This document shows positions 11,811-23,789 of a stretch of 64,000 bases of DNA, piece by piece (position 1 is the first letter of the stretch; every line of letters starts with the position of its first letter). The position numbers were made by a program, and so were the translations under genes. The notes beneath the pieces are model-generated. The model made no database searches and was not told where the DNA came from. It saw nothing but the letters and a program-made list of their open reading frames with translations. Origin of the DNA: Neoscytalidium dimidiatum (lineage: Eukaryota; Ascomycota; Dothideomycetes; Botryosphaeriales; Botryosphaeriaceae); the NCBI GenBank assembly GCA_037367355.1, contig CM074705.1, forward strand, positions 2,170,001 through 2,234,000, given 5' to 3'.

Positions 11811-12485
11811 TCAGCCCTTGCACTCCCAGTCCCAGATTCCTTCCTTGCCATGTGCCTTCCAGTTGTCCCTAATCTGACCGCTCTGAATGTTTTGTTCCTG
11901 TGTGATCTTCTCGTCCCTTTGCTTAGCATCTTCCTCGGCCTTCTTCTGGTCGTTGTCCCTGTTCTCTGCTCCGTTGATCTCATCCACCTTCGCCTCATCG
12001 TTTCCATTGGTGCTTCCTTGGATCGGGTTGGTGACTTCCGATACGGCAGCCTCGTTCTTGCTAGCAGCGTCAACGCCGCTAGTAGGTTGCGCTGAGAGGA
12101 CCGTCATGGGTACGCTCTGGTTCTGAGCTTCGGGGTCGGTATCGCACGGACGATCTTGCTTGTCAAGGAAGTCGTCGACCATATCAAACATGAAGTCTTT
12201 CAGCTTCGTGAGGTCATTGCTCTGTCGTCATTGTAGGCGATAGTTAGGTTACGACCTGCGAGTTGTTGGAGTTTAAGGTTGACAGCGTACCTTGCTTAGA
12301 TTATTGAAGCCGCACATTCCGCAAGTGAGGACGAAGCAGATGCTGCGCAAAATGCAGCCGATGATAATGAAGGGCAAGAGGATGATGAACAGAAAGCTGA
12401 CAAAGGTGATGGCGCAAGTGGTGACACAGCAGACGCAGCAGTCGAAACCAGCATCGCTGCGGGCCTTGGTTGATGACTTCTTCAT
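11811..12485 (-). CDS. Small Cys-rich single-pass membrane protein with acidic tail
   Basis: No family recognised; 201 residues. Exons are 12485-12291 and 12221-11811, joined by a 69-bp GT-AG intron. The N-terminal third has a juxtamembrane Cys cluster (DCCVCCVTTC), one strongly hydrophobic segment of about 22 residues (FVSFLFIILLPFIIIGCIL) and further Cys (CFVLTCGMC). The rest is hydrophilic and Glu/Asp/Gln/Lys-rich, probably disordered or coiled-coil. The Cys cluster next to the membrane would suit S-acylation, an inference. A TATAAAAG on the coding strand 110 bp upstream supports the gene start. The C-terminal stop could shift if a further intron exists. Confidence 0.6.
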
Positions 12486-13314
12486 TGTAGGATTGAGCCT
12501 ACTTGCAGCTCCGTGGAAGATTTGGTAGGAGAATCGTAACGGTTCGGTTATGAAGATGAGAAAGGAAGATCACCGTAGTGGTGAAGAAATGGTCTTTTAT
12601 ACAAGCGACATTTGAGTTGAGACTGTCCCACGCCATTCACAAGAGAATGCGTACATAATATTATGAAAAATCAACATGTGTAAGGTGAGTGAGTTGCCTC
12701 AGCAGTGATTCACTGCTCCGATCATTTTCATTGACTTGACCTAATACCAAAATGTATGAAAGACATAAATTTCGGCATATCCTGAGGAACAGCCAGCAAA
12801 GACGATATCACCGCGTGCCCACCATCTTCTGAAGATTCTCCTCTTTAATTGTTGCCGATGGGAAATACGATAAAACATTAGAAAATTTACAATGTCCGGC
12901 TTATACATATACTCGGATAATCAATCTCGAGGTGGTGGAGATCTTATCTCCTTATTCATTTTGGTGTTGCATCCGTTTTCCCTACGCATCGTTAGAGCGG
13001 GACAGCACCGAAAGTAAAGGTTGCAGCACATTCTCAGCGATAATTAACTGGCTCTGAACTCAGAGTCTTGCTTACGGCCGAAGTGATCATCTCATGGAGA
13101 CTTATTCATATTGCGAGACACATGAAAGGGCGAACCTTAGCTGAGCTTACATTGGCGCGATTCGCTGGGTGGATGCCGGTGTGTGGGGATTCTGGTTGGC
13201 TGCATTGGCCTAGCACAATGTCACCACAGCCACGTGATGAACAAGCCGAGAAGCTGGCAAGGAAAGAAAAAGACAAATTGCCTAGCTAACTTCTCGGTTC
13301 TGTGATACTGGCCT
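12486..13314. other. Intergenic region
   Basis: About 830 bp, AT-rich, between two minus-strand genes. Apart from the TATA element at 12595-12602 nothing was recognised; a plus-strand ORF at 13068-13289 has no supporting feature. Confidence 0.5.
12595..12602 (-). promoter_or_regulatory. Putative TATA box of the small Cys-rich membrane protein gene
   Basis: Coding-strand TATAAAAG lies about 110 bp upstream of the ATG at 12485, a strong match to the TATA consensus at plausible spacing. Confidence 0.45.
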
Positions 13315-14110
13315 TCACCACGGATATTCGCCTGTATTGTGCAAAAACTTGCCCGCCTCGTCATCCCGCTTCCCTTCCAGCACATCAATCAACGGCATGA
13401 CAGCTTCCGAAGCAGGCTTCGCACCGTTCTCCGCCTTATTGTACGGACCAAGATTCGACTGCGTGAAGCCCGGATCGTACGCAAACACCTTGATCCCGAG
13501 CGGCGCATACTCCACAAATTGGCACGCGGTCACCATATTTACCGCTGCCTTGCTCGCACGATACTGAACCTCCTGGACCTTGTATATCACGGATGTAGGA
13601 TCGAGACGGCGGTTGATGGAGCCCGCCCCGCTCGAGATGTTGACGATCCTTGGAGACCCCGTCGATTTCTGGAGAAGGGGCGCGAAGATGCTTGTGACGA
13701 CAGCCGGCCCGGTCGCATTAGTATCGAACGAGTCCCGCATCTTCTGGCGGAGAGATCCATCCATACCGGCGATAGCGGCATTGTTGATTAGCATGTCCAG
13801 TTTGCCGTGGTCGCGCTCGACCGTGGCTGCTGCGCGCTCGATGGTGTTGTCGTCGGTGGCATCGAGAATGAGTAGTTCTACAGAGCCGGGAAGGTTACGG
13901 GATTGTAGTTCTTTGATCTTTGCGGTGCCCTTTTCCGGAGATCGGGCGCCAGCGAGCACGTGGTAGGAGCCCTTGGCCATCAACTGAGCCGCGAGCTCGA
14001 AGCCGATACCACTGGTTGCTTTGGACGAACGTGAGTATAGCTTATCTTGATCTCTGAGGAATTAGCTCACCGCCTGTGATCAAGACCAATGTTTTCGATG
14101 CCGCCGCCAT
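13315..14110 (-). CDS. Short-chain dehydrogenase/reductase (SDR)
   Basis: NAD(P)(H)-dependent oxidoreductase with a Rossmann fold, 247 residues, the usual length for a classical SDR. Exons are 14110-14071 and 14018-13315; the 52-bp intron falls inside the cofactor motif, which after splicing reads TGATSGIG (TGxxxGxG). Further landmarks are LDATDD (adenine-ring Asp), INNAAIAG (NNAG variant), the catalytic Ser in VNISSGAG, and YRASKAA (YxxxK). The C-terminal YDPGFTQSNL corresponds to the usual PGxVxT loop. The substrate is unknown. The start ATG gives MAAASKTLVLITG, a normal SDR beginning. Starting the frame at 13983 would lose the cofactor motif. Confidence 0.92.
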
Positions 14111-15192
14111 GGTTAAGGGAAGTTAGACGGTATGCCGTATTTCGCTGGTCAGGCTTGTCACTTCAAAATATAAACAATATGTCATCCCCCGTGTTCGACA
14201 GCGGTATTAACGTAGAGAAACGGAGATTGCCGTCCTCGAAGCGCTCGTAGTAGATGCAGGTGAATAAGCACTATCGGCGTTAGTGCTGACAAGCGGAGAT
14301 ATCCCCACATTGGCCGGATGTGGAGTAACGCCCTCGATGCCCATTTTTTGTATATGGTAGAAATAGAAGATTCTTCTGTAGATGAACTTCAGTCTTTATT
14401 GTCTTTGAAATTTGCAATGCCTCACTACGTACACAAGCATTACCAGTATGTCAAGCGTACCATGTATCACGTGACTGTCAACGAAAGCAACCTTGGTCCT
14501 GTATTATAATGGCACGTACATGTTTATATCTTCAGTCACTTGATTAAGTTGAGCATGTAGCCGAAGAGGTAACACAATCCGTCAATACCATTACCGCATA
14601 AGGCAACTTAGCATCCCTTCGCGTTCTCAGCATTAAGTATGAGACGAGAATGAAACCATAGCCACGCCAAACCCGAGGCTTACAAGCAGTATGGAAGGTT
14701 AAAGAATTGGTTCAGCACCACAAATCAGGTGTCAAAGGAACGTAAGAAGCTTGAACGAGATGGTGATGGCGCCATAGGTGGGCAGAAGACGGCATTTAAC
14801 GGCTCTATGTGGGCCGCTAAGCCGAAATCGGAGCACGCGGAAGCCATGAACCAATGAAGTGCTGAAGCAATCAGGATCTGTAGCTTCCCTTGCGAAAGTC
14901 CATGTGATCCTTCGTCTACATTTCTTTGACATTCTCTGTTCGTAATTGGCCGGCCGTAAGTCATCCCGGAATGGCGTTTTCCTCCTTCCGGCTCCACTTG
15001 TACTTCACGCCCTACACGAACCACCCGTCCCAAGCTAAATTTTGACCGCATGTAAGACCTATTTTATGAGCCTTTATCCATCCTACTCCGTGACATCTAA
15101 ACCATCCACACAGCGAGGCTGAAATCCCCTTTCCGCCGCCCTTTCCGGCCTTCATCTTGTTCCTTAAGGTTCATAACAGTATACCGCACATA
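14111..15192. other. Divergent intergenic region between SDR and MFS genes
   Basis: About 1.1 kb between the minus-strand SDR and the plus-strand transporter, containing both promoters. No convincing ORF or repeat was seen. A coding-strand TATATTT lies about 60 bp upstream of the SDR ATG (near 14166-14172). Confidence 0.5.
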
Positions 15193-16880
15193 ATGAGCGA
15201 GCCCACAACCGCACGGTCCAGCAATGCCCACCTCCCTGATTCGAAAAAATCCAGCGCATTCGAACTACGTGATTTTCGTGCCGATGAATTCCAATGGCAC
15301 ACTAGCAATGAGGAAGCGGAAAACGCTGGTACTTCCTCCGAAGGTCACCGCCTTTCGCTAATAGATCATCCTAATAGCCCGCATGGGCCTGGCCTTACAC
15401 CGCCAGAATCTCTGCTTGACCGCCACGAATCACAGCTTCCGCCTGTAGATGGTGGAAAAGATGCCTACCTATTCTTGGCCGCTTGCTTCATCCTCGAGGC
15501 CGTAGTGTGGGGTAGGTTAAATGCAAATCCCGCTCCTTTCCTGTATGCTAATGCGTCAACAGGCTTCGCTTTCACTTTTGGTGTATTCCAGGATTACTAT
15601 AGCACTCATGAGCCCTTTATCGGGGAAAAAAACATTGCCGTCGTTGGCACAATGGCTTTGGTATGTCTGCGTATTCCACCTTGCCTCAGGCGAAATCTGC
15701 TGGCTGACTTCAGCTTCGCAGGGCATCATGTACCTGGATCTTCCCGTAATCTTTGCCATCCTGCAAGCATTCCCACGCTTCAAGAGATGGGCCACGGCGA
15801 TCGGTCTGGTCATCATGTGTCTGGGACTCTCGCTCAGTAGTTTTTCCCGCACAACGACGCATCTCATCGTGACGCAGGGAATTGTCTATGCTATAGGCGG
15901 AAGTCTGGCATATTCTCCCACAATCCTGTACATGGATGAGTGGTTCGCAAAAAGGAAAGGTCTAGCATTCGGGATCATGTGGGTACGTATTGCTACTCTT
16001 CTTCTGCGCCATATGTTCCACGCCCTCTCTGCTGCGCCAACGTTCCTCCGGAGTCCTGCTCGCACCTACTAACGCGGCACAGGCCGGCACCGGTCTCTCC
16101 GGCGTCATCCTCCCGATCGTCATGCAGTGGCTCCTCGAGAGATGGGGCTTCGCCACCACGTTGCGCATCTGGGCCGTCGCATGCTTCATTCTGACCTCGC
16201 CGCTCGTCTTCTACGTGAAGCCGCGCCTGCCCCTGACCCAAACGGCGCGCGTCCGGACCTTCAACCTCCGCTTCCTCTACAAACCGCCCTTCACGCTCCT
16301 GCAGGCCGGCAACATCCTCGAGTCGCTCGGCTTCTTCCTGCCCAACATCTACCTGCCGACGTACGCGCGCTCGGTCCTGCGCAGCTCGCCGCTGCTCGCC
16401 TCCCTCACCATCGTCGTCTACAACGTCGCCTCCGTCTTCGGCTGCGTGCTGATGGGCCTCATCGTCGACCGCGTCCCCGTCGCCACCTGCATCCTCATCT
16501 CCACCGTCGGCGCCACCGCCGGCGTCTTCGTGCTCTGGGGCTTCGCGCTCAACCTGCCGCTGCTGTACGTCTTCTGCGTCGTTTACGGCCTCTTTGCCGG
16601 GTCCTTTACGAGCACCTGGCCGGGCATCATGCGCGACGTAACGACTAAGATGCGCGGGGCCGTCGATCCGAGCATGGTGTTTGCGTGTTTGGCGGCTGGA
16701 CGGGGCATCGGGAACGTGGTGAGCGGGCCGCTGAGCGAGGCGCTGATGGGGAAGTCGGACGGTTGGGATGCGGGCTGGGCGTACGGGAGCGGGTTTGGCG
16801 CGTTAATCGTTTTCACGGGGGTAAGCGCGGCATTGGGTGGGCTGAGTTGTCTTGGGAGGGTGATCCCGCGGTGGCTTTGA
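15193..16880 (+). CDS. MFS transporter, monocarboxylate-porter type
   Basis: Integral plasma-membrane transporter of the major facilitator superfamily, MCT/SLC16-like fungal group, 491 residues. Exons are 15193-15511, 15563-15660, 15722-15982 and 16083-16880. A hydrophilic N-terminal tail of about 90 residues precedes the first helix (DAYLFLAACFILEAVVWGFAFTFGVFQDYY), a typical MCT start. Other landmarks are the loop after helix 4 (AFPRFKRWATAIGL), DEWFAKRKGLAFGIMWAGTGLSG after helix 5-6, and LMGLIVDRVP in the C-terminal half. About 12 helices can be counted. The substrate is unknown; fungal homologues carry carboxylates, riboflavin or metabolites. The gene is divergent from the SDR, so the pair could share control, an inference only. 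Exon 4 is much more GC-rich than the first three. Confidence 0.9.
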
Positions 16881-17934
16881 GGAAAGTGTTTTGTGCCGAG
16901 TGCGCCGTCCCGGTGGGCTTTACTTTCCGGACCACTGCGGCCTCTAAGAGAAAAAAAAAACATTTCTTTTCTTCAGGCTAGTACGGTGCTTCTAATGCAC
17001 CAATCGTCCGACACTCGGCTTGCACCCATTTGGGATATAACATCAAACTTTCTTCTATGTCCCACAGGCCCTAAGTTCTGATGGACAGCTCAAGCTCCTT
17101 GGCATCTGGTTGATAGACCTATCATGTAAAACACTATTAGGAGAGGCAGAGCAATGCCGCTCCGGCCCTCTTTTCTGAGCCTTATTCCCACAACAACACC
17201 TCCAAGCTCTCCTCCAGTTCGAGTAAAAGCCAATACCTGTCGGCCCGAGAATGCAGTTGATGTACCTGCGATATACCAGCCACGGGCTTCAGTTGCTAAA
17301 TGCAAATCTACTAAGACGGGGTTATCTATCAGCAATCTAGGATATGGAGCTCCTCCAAGTTGCGGTTCTATCGTACATCTGCGTTTGGCGTACTCGCCAT
17401 TCTCTTAAGTGTGCAATCCTTAGAGCCCAACTGCTACACCCTTTTTCCTTCCTTTAGCCCAGCTTCTCTTCCCGTAAAGAACATCGAGACACACACAGAA
17501 TCCGTCTTGTCTCTGTGTAGGGGCAAACGGTTGCGTTGTTGAAAGCCCTTGCAGATAGCCTTCAGCATAGTGCCGAGCAACAGCATTCCAAGTATCATCT
17601 TGGTGCCTTGAATAGTCTGGAAGAGGATCCCGAGCATTGCGAAACCGAATATTTTGTCGCACTGCTGCGAATAAGGCACCAAATGCGTCCGGAAGTCTAA
17701 TGAACATCCAGCAATCATCGACGGTCCTGCTAAATCTGTGAATAAGAAAACGAATCAGAGAAAAAGAGATTGAAAGAGCCTGTAACATGACCGGAAATTC
17801 AGCATCCACTTTCCCAAGAAAAAAGACCTGTATGGACTGGGGCGATCAGCGGTGTGCGGCACACCGGGGCGTACCCACCATGCATTCCATCATCGTGACC
17901 CAATACAGCCAGCATCTTCAACCCCCACCCACAC
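16881..17934. other. Intergenic region
   Basis: About 1 kb, convergent between the MFS gene and the large regulator. A minus-strand ORF from the ATG at 17788 to 17420 (about 122 codons, hydrophobic start) and an overlapping hydrophobic ORF at 17434-17718 were considered; neither shows a recognisable domain or splice pattern. Confidence 0.45.
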
Positions 17935-20900
17935 TCACTCAGGTCGCCCCTCCAAACTCGGATCCTCACCCCACCCGCGTGGCATGCCACCCTCGCCCTG
18001 CCCTTGCCCCTGCCCCATACCAACATCAAATCCGCCGCCAAACCCCGCACCAACCCCGCCACCCGCCCAGAAATGCCCCTCAGCACTCTGATTCGCTTGA
18101 ACGAAAGGATTCCAGATGTCGTACGGATTGTCGAAATAGATATTGTTCCAGTCGACCATCTCTTCAGACACGTCCCAGGGCTCGCCAAAGGTGAACTGCG
18201 GCTCAGGGAGGATCGCGGGATCGATGACGCCGGCGCCGAAATGCGCGAGGGTTTGCGCTGCGTCTACGAAATGGTAGTGGCATTTTCGTTAGCAGCTGTG
18301 AAAGAACCAAAGAAAAAAAAAAAGGTCTTTCTATCATCCTCATCCCCCCGAAACGACGTGGGAACGTGGGCAGGGGGAGGGAAAAAAAAAAAAAAACCAA
18401 CCTTGCTGCGCCATCGGGTACGGCGGCGCGCCGTACACCACGCCCTCCGACGAGACGTGCTGCATCCTGCTCTCATCCGACGCCTGCTGCTCGTGCTGCC
18501 TCCACCGTTCCTGGCGTCGCTCCGGTCCGGGCTCGTCGTTCAGCACCATGCGCAGATCCCCGCTCCGCCTCACCACCTCCGGGCCGAACCGCATGTCCCG
18601 GTGCAAGCCGGACGTGTCCAGGTCGTGGAACGGCTCGAACCCCTCGAACTGGACGCGAACCTGCCGGCACGCGGCGACGGCGGCCTGGTTGCCCGTCGCG
18701 GCCATGGTGCTCAGCCAGCGGACGAGCTTGCCGGCAATGTGGGTGATGTACCCGCCGCTCCTGCCGTACCCCGGCCGGGTGACGGTGGGACCCTCTCCCC
18801 CGTCCGCGCGCGCGTGGAACTCCTCGAGCGCGAGCTCGAGCATCAGGATCGTGATGGCCTGCATGAAGTAGTGCACGATGCACCACCACGGGCCGTTCGT
18901 GTACAACCAGTTCAAGTCCGGGGCGGCCGCGGTGCCGCCGGCGCCGTCGCGGTTGCCGCTGTCGCTGTTGTGGTCGGGCAGCAGGTCCGAGATGCTGCGG
19001 GCGGCCATGACGCACTCGCGGGCGCGCTCGAGGTCGAGGTCCTTGGAGGCCGGGGCCTGGTCGGCGATGCGCTCGTCGACGCGGCACAGGCAGGGGCGGT
19101 TGAGCAGCATCTTGACGCTGTAGTAGCAGAAGCCCAGGATCACCCTCTCGCGCGTGTGCCGGTGCTGCCCGTCGCCGTCGAGGGGCCCCGTCTCGAGCGA
19201 GAACTGGAACTCGCGCGGCAGCGAGCCGTACCACTGGTCGACCTCCTGGCTCAGCGCGACGATCTCGGCCTGCGCGCGCTGCCACGTCTTCGAGATGGTC
19301 GCGGCGGAGTAGAGGTTCGAGAAGATCTTCTGCGTGATGACGGCCAGCTCGACCCGGCTGCGAAAGTGGTTGATCGGGCTCGGCGCGGCCTCCAGGTCGG
19401 ATATGAAGCGCCGCGTTTCGTCGTCCTGTGAGGATTCCGTTTGGAAAGCGTACCAACCTTCGAGCCTTTTGTTACCTGACTGGTCTGTCAGGGCTGTCTC
19501 CTCCAGTGGCGCAAGTGGCTGGACAGAGCAGAACTGCGAACTGATCATTGTGGGACGCCCAGTGATTTGGCAGAGCAGGTACTCCAGGTAGTACAACGCC
19601 CACCATACACGAGCCCTCTTCTCTCTCGAGGCAGGATTCAGGGCTGGTGCGAGATTACGTAAATGCAATCCTAGTGCCTCCGCTTGTCTACATGCTAATC
19701 CAAGCATTATCCATGACCTGTTGATTGTGCAGTCAGTAGGTTGATGGTAAGGCACAGAGAAAGAAGAGGGTCAGAGAATATCAATATACCGGCTAACGTG
19801 ACCAACAGTCAAGTAGTAGAAAGCCGTGAGTCCCATCATCTGGATCCGCTGCAGATCCGGCATTATCACGGTATCTTCATTGAGCGGGGATAGCTGCAGC
19901 GCGCGAGTATGATAAAGAAGGTGGTCTCGTTCGTCTCCTCTCCACGGAGCGCTGACTAAGTGCGAGAACTTTGCTCCTATAGCAAACACCAAATTCAAGA
20001 TAGCTCGCCATTTGGGCGGGGCCTTGGATGCATTGCCAGAGCGCACGCAGCTGTGGAATTGGCTCAAGAACTCCGGTTTGATGAGCATGGGAAAGAAGTC
20101 GTGGACGTTGTTCATGTAACACTCTACCAGCAGATTGGCCAGCTCTGCCGGAGGCAGCTCATCCGCCTCGACGTAGTTGAGCTTCAAGGTCTTGTTCTCA
20201 TCGAGACTGTATGAGTGGTCCGTGATGGAGTCATCCCAATGATTTTCGGGCGCGTGGCGTGATTTACTGGCCGCCAATCTACCGGCAATGGCTTCTTGGC
20301 CCATCCCCGCGGCACCATGGGATAAGCTGGCTGGTGACTTTTCCGCACCTTCGGCCTGAAGACGGGCAAGCCGATGGGCCCATGCTACTTCGGAGTGCTT
20401 TCCGATGAAACCAATGGCCTTAGCCCGTTCGCTACGGTTGAAGTCTTCGGCGGCGAGGTCCACTGATTCCTGGGATCCAACCTCCGCTGCTAACGCATCA
20501 GCTCCCTCACGTTCCTGGTCCAGATGATCACGGCGAAGGCGTTTATTGTCTTCTGGAGAAGTGTGTGATGAATGCGGCCGCTTTTGTATAGTTCCTGTTG
20601 TATTGATCGTAGAGGTGAGAGACTGGCAGTCATCTGCGACCTGGTCCACATTTCGTCGGTGAGAACACACTCCAAACTGCTCAGGATTGACCATACGCGA
20701 GTCACGAGATCTTGGGTCTCGTCGGGTTTGATGAAGAAAGAAATGTTGCGTCACGTGGCACTCACCTCCGATTCAAGCACTCTGAGCTCCTGCATGATAT
20801 GTGGCGGTAGCATGGTGAGGCTGGTGGCTTCGCGAAGTAGTTCTAGTAGACGATCGCCACGTTCGACAGCCCTATATGTGTGAGTATCGCAACCACTTAG

Positions 20901-21159
20901 GTGGGACGGAGAGGTACTTCTTGTTCCTTTCGCGCTTCCCGTCTGGGTAAATGCAGGGGATCTGGCACATTTGACAATAGTCGCATGTTGGTTTCTTGCC
21001 GCTACACTTGATCTTTTTTGATTTGCACTCCGCGCAGGCTTTTATGGTTCTCTTCGCCTTTGTGGATGCGCTTGCGGTGGCTACCGAATCAGTGTGTGGG
21101 CGCAATGGTGGAATGGCAACTTTCCCAGCGGCATTCAACCGTGGAGCTGGATCTCCCAT
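17935..21159 (-). CDS. Large Zn2Cys6 transcription factor with fungal-specific TF domain
   Basis: Nuclear regulator, 947 residues. Exons are 21159-20918, 20871-20766, 20640-19790, 19717-18402 and 18263-17935. The zinc cluster is CAECKSKKIKC then CDYCQMCQIPC, about residues 42-71, with a basic linker. Exon 2 holds a Leu-rich segment (GDRLLELLREATSL) that suits the dimerisation coiled coil after the cluster. The Fungal_trans (PF04082-type) domain follows, recognisable by VHDFFPMLIKPEFLSQF, RAILNLVFAIGAKFSHL, MLGLACRQAEALGLH and RVWWALYYLEYLLCQITGRP. The last exon gives an acidic, Gly-rich tail (DWNNIYFDNPYDIWNPF), plausibly an activation region. Intron 4 (18401-18264) contains a run of 15 T on the coding strand. 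Targets are unknown. Confidence 0.9.
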
Positions 21160-23540
21160 AGTACTCTCTAGGCACCCGGGGGGATGCGCAGTTGCTGTGT
21201 CCTCCCGAAATAGGATGAAACAAACAACCGTAAGTGGAGCCGGGAGTAGTCCGGCAATAACGAGGGCAGTAGTATCTCAGGACTTCCGCGCCGGTCTTGG
21301 AGACACGCAAGGGTCAAATATTCTTGGTAAACGCAAACGGTCGGAAATGACTCCGGGGAAAGACTGATAGGGTTGAATTATGGGCCAGCGCCGGACAAAT
21401 CCATGATCCACGATACGACGGCTGGTTCGCAGGTGGCGAGTACTGGATGTCTTTCTGTAGAGGGAGGGAATCATGGAGCTGCAACATCGTGTCGGCAAAC
21501 TTGTCCGTGCAGTGGAGCTTGCGGGATAGTGCTCGCTTCGCGGCGACGTCATAACTATGTGATGCGCCGCCAATGGTGGGTGGGGACTGGCGGAAGCGGC
21601 TCCGCGCGCCGTCTCTCATCACTAGCCGCAGCGGATAACAGAAAAGAAGCATCATCTAGACCGCAGGAAGGCGCGGCTCGCATACAGTGGGAACAGCCTT
21701 CCGTGCTAATGCCGACACACAAGTCTGAGCGGTTACTTCCACCCTCTGTAGCGCAGAATACGTGAGAGCCTTTGTTTTTTAGTGTAGCGGACTGAAGGGC
21801 AATTTCTACTGCTACCTACAGTGTCTCAGCCTGAGCCGTCATTGTTTTGCAGTTCGCATAGCAGGGCGATTGCCGAACCACAAAATTATGAATGCCCGTG
21901 GCGCTGACGTTTCAGTGACCGCAGTGTAGCAGATCGCCCGAATTGGTGCGGAGATCTTCTGATTCCTGGCCCAAGTTTTTTTAGGGTGGATGCAGCTTTC
22001 TGGTTTTAGACACGGTTGACTCCTAGCAGCTACGCAAGATGTTAGTGGAATAAGCATTGAGGGTGACGGAAGGTATTTGTCGATGGAGGGCATTCGACAA
22101 GCATGCAGGCGAAGAACATAAAATGAGTTTGTACGAATGATACCGATTAGAAAAAGAAGATGTTCATTATGCTTTAACTCTTCTAGCAGTTGTTGGGTCA
22201 AACAATCGAATGCGATAGCCCCATGCACTTCTTCCAAAATGCCTTTCGCTTATACATGTTAAAAGCCTATCCTTGATTAAAAACCACAATAATTCAGGTC
22301 GTATTCCTGAATGCTGCTTCGATCCGGAGTAACTCTTCATTCCAGGCCGAAGTCTCCCGCCGATGCATTTCCTCTGGTGTATCATATGTCTAATTATGGA
22401 ATGCGATAGGACTAGATCGAATAGGCTAGTCCTCGGTATCTCGGACTGCGCGTGTACGTTGGGCTGATTTAGATCAGGCTCTGTCCGAAACCTATTGCTC
22501 TTATTAGCCCTAGTGGGCAGATCGACTCAGCCCTCCGAAGCGCAACGTTCATTGGGCATCTATCATCTCATTCTGCGTCACATCTGGCAGAACCTTTTAT
22601 TTGAGTCTATAGATCCTTATTGCCAGCTAGTAGTACTAAAGTCATTCAGCATACTGTAACAATGCTTTTCTGGAATTTATGCTTCATATTACTGTATGGC
22701 TTGACCCTAGCGCCTTCTGCTGCTGCCCATTCTTTAAAACCTCATGATCTCATTTTCTCCACTTTTGAAGAAATACAGCGCATGATCGAAGTAAGTGAAA
22801 GAGAGTTGAAGGCACTAGTCCCCGTTTTCGGCGTACCTGATCGGTAACTGAGAGCTTCGAGATGTACAGCAGCACATCAGAACCAGGGGCCAGCCTCCCT
22901 ATCTATGATTAGCAAATGATTAGTACCATGGAGCTACAAGATTTCCAAGGCTATTACACAAAACTAACTTCCTAAAATTGCGTAGATCATCAGGAAGGTG
23001 AAATGAATCAAAGTCTCCGGAGGAGCGTTGTATGTAGGAGTCAGCACTGTGGGTAGCCCTACCTTCTTAGAAAGGGTGGATCATCCAGCCCAGGTCTGTG
23101 AAGCAGTACAGACGTTCTCCAAATGCTGTTACGAGATGTTTCTGAGAAACAAGCAGTACAACAATATGGAGCTCTGCTATTGACGTAGATGAGCAAAAGG
23201 ACATCAGTGTCGTTCGATCGTGTCGCTCACAGTTTTTCTCGTCCTACAGTGATAATTACCCTGTAATCGATGCCGTCGGTAAATCCTAGAAACACCCGTC
23301 GCATGAATGCAAAGAAGGAAAACAGAAGGGAGGTGCAAAGGAAAACCTAGAGTGTATGGTATCCCGACGACTCAGAAGACTCCTGCGGACTATCAACACA
23401 GTTCTCTCCAAGCTTGAATTTCCCTTCGGTACATTTCATCAAGAGATATATCAGACCAATACTGAACGATTGCAGAAGCGGGTGATGGGTATTGGTGTGC
23501 AAGGTTTTGCGTATGAGAGAAGATCTGTGCTGATGTCCAG
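21160..23540. other. Gene-poor region upstream of the large regulator
   Basis: About 2.4 kb with lower GC than neighbouring genes. It contains a doubtful small secreted-protein ORF (22662-23183, listed separately). Other ORFs (21277-21573, 21373-21765, 21839-22237) lack recognisable features and overlap each other on opposite strands. No RNA gene was recognised. Confidence 0.45.
22662..23183 (+). CDS. Doubtful small secreted Cys-containing protein
   Basis: The ATG at 22662 opens a 61-codon frame with a good signal peptide (MLFWNLCFILLYGLTLAPSA). A strong donor (GTAAGTG) occurs at 22791 after the codons RMIE. Downstream an open frame ending at TGA 23181-23183 reads VCEAVQTFSKCCYEMFLRN with four Cys near its end. 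Splicing 22791-23094 would join them in frame into about 72 residues. The unspliced frame simply ends at 22847. The open stretches are short enough to occur by chance, and no homologue is recalled. Effector-like small secreted proteins are common next to transposons in plant-associated fungi, which is context rather than proof. Confidence 0.2.
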
Positions 23541-23789
23541 TTAGCACTTATGCGGAGGATGGCCAAGGGAGGAAATAATTGCGAAAGGTGATTGGCCGCT
23601 CTTGCTGATACCTGGTGGGCGGGGCGATGAATGGTTGGGAGGACCCATGCAAATAGCCCAGGCAGCTGCGAACTGCCGTCGAAAGATCCATAAAAGTGAA
23701 GGGACTGTCAAAAACACTCCAACAATTGCAATGATGGCCTCGGGACTGAGTTGCGGCGGCTCAATTTGGTCGGATGGGATCGATGTCAT
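23541..23789 (-). CDS. Putative small membrane protein
   Basis: An 82-codon ORF from the ATG at 23789 (MTSIPSDQ). It has a short polar head, one clear hydrophobic helix (AIIAIVGVFLTVPSLLWIF) followed by positively charged residues (RRQ), and a Pro/Ser-rich tail. The layout resembles the tiny single-helix ORFs frequently annotated in Pezizomycotina, but no conserved domain is known to me. It could also be the first exon of a longer gene, since a GT follows the codons for WAICMG. It lies about 430 bp from the transposon. Confidence 0.3.
   Translation of the reverse strand: MTSIPSDQIEPPQLSPEAIIAIVGVFLTVPSLLWIFRRQFAAAWAICMGPPNHSSPRPPGISKSGQSPFAIISSLGHPPHKC

Noticed and set aside
17420..17788. 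122-codon minus-strand ORF with hydrophobic start
   Set aside because: No signal-peptide cleavage pattern or domain, and a second hydrophobic frame overlaps it; treated as intergenic.
18004..19431. 475-codon plus-strand ORF
   Set aside because: Antisense shadow of the GC-rich exon 4 of the large Zn2Cys6 regulator; Ala/Arg/Val low-complexity, no domain.
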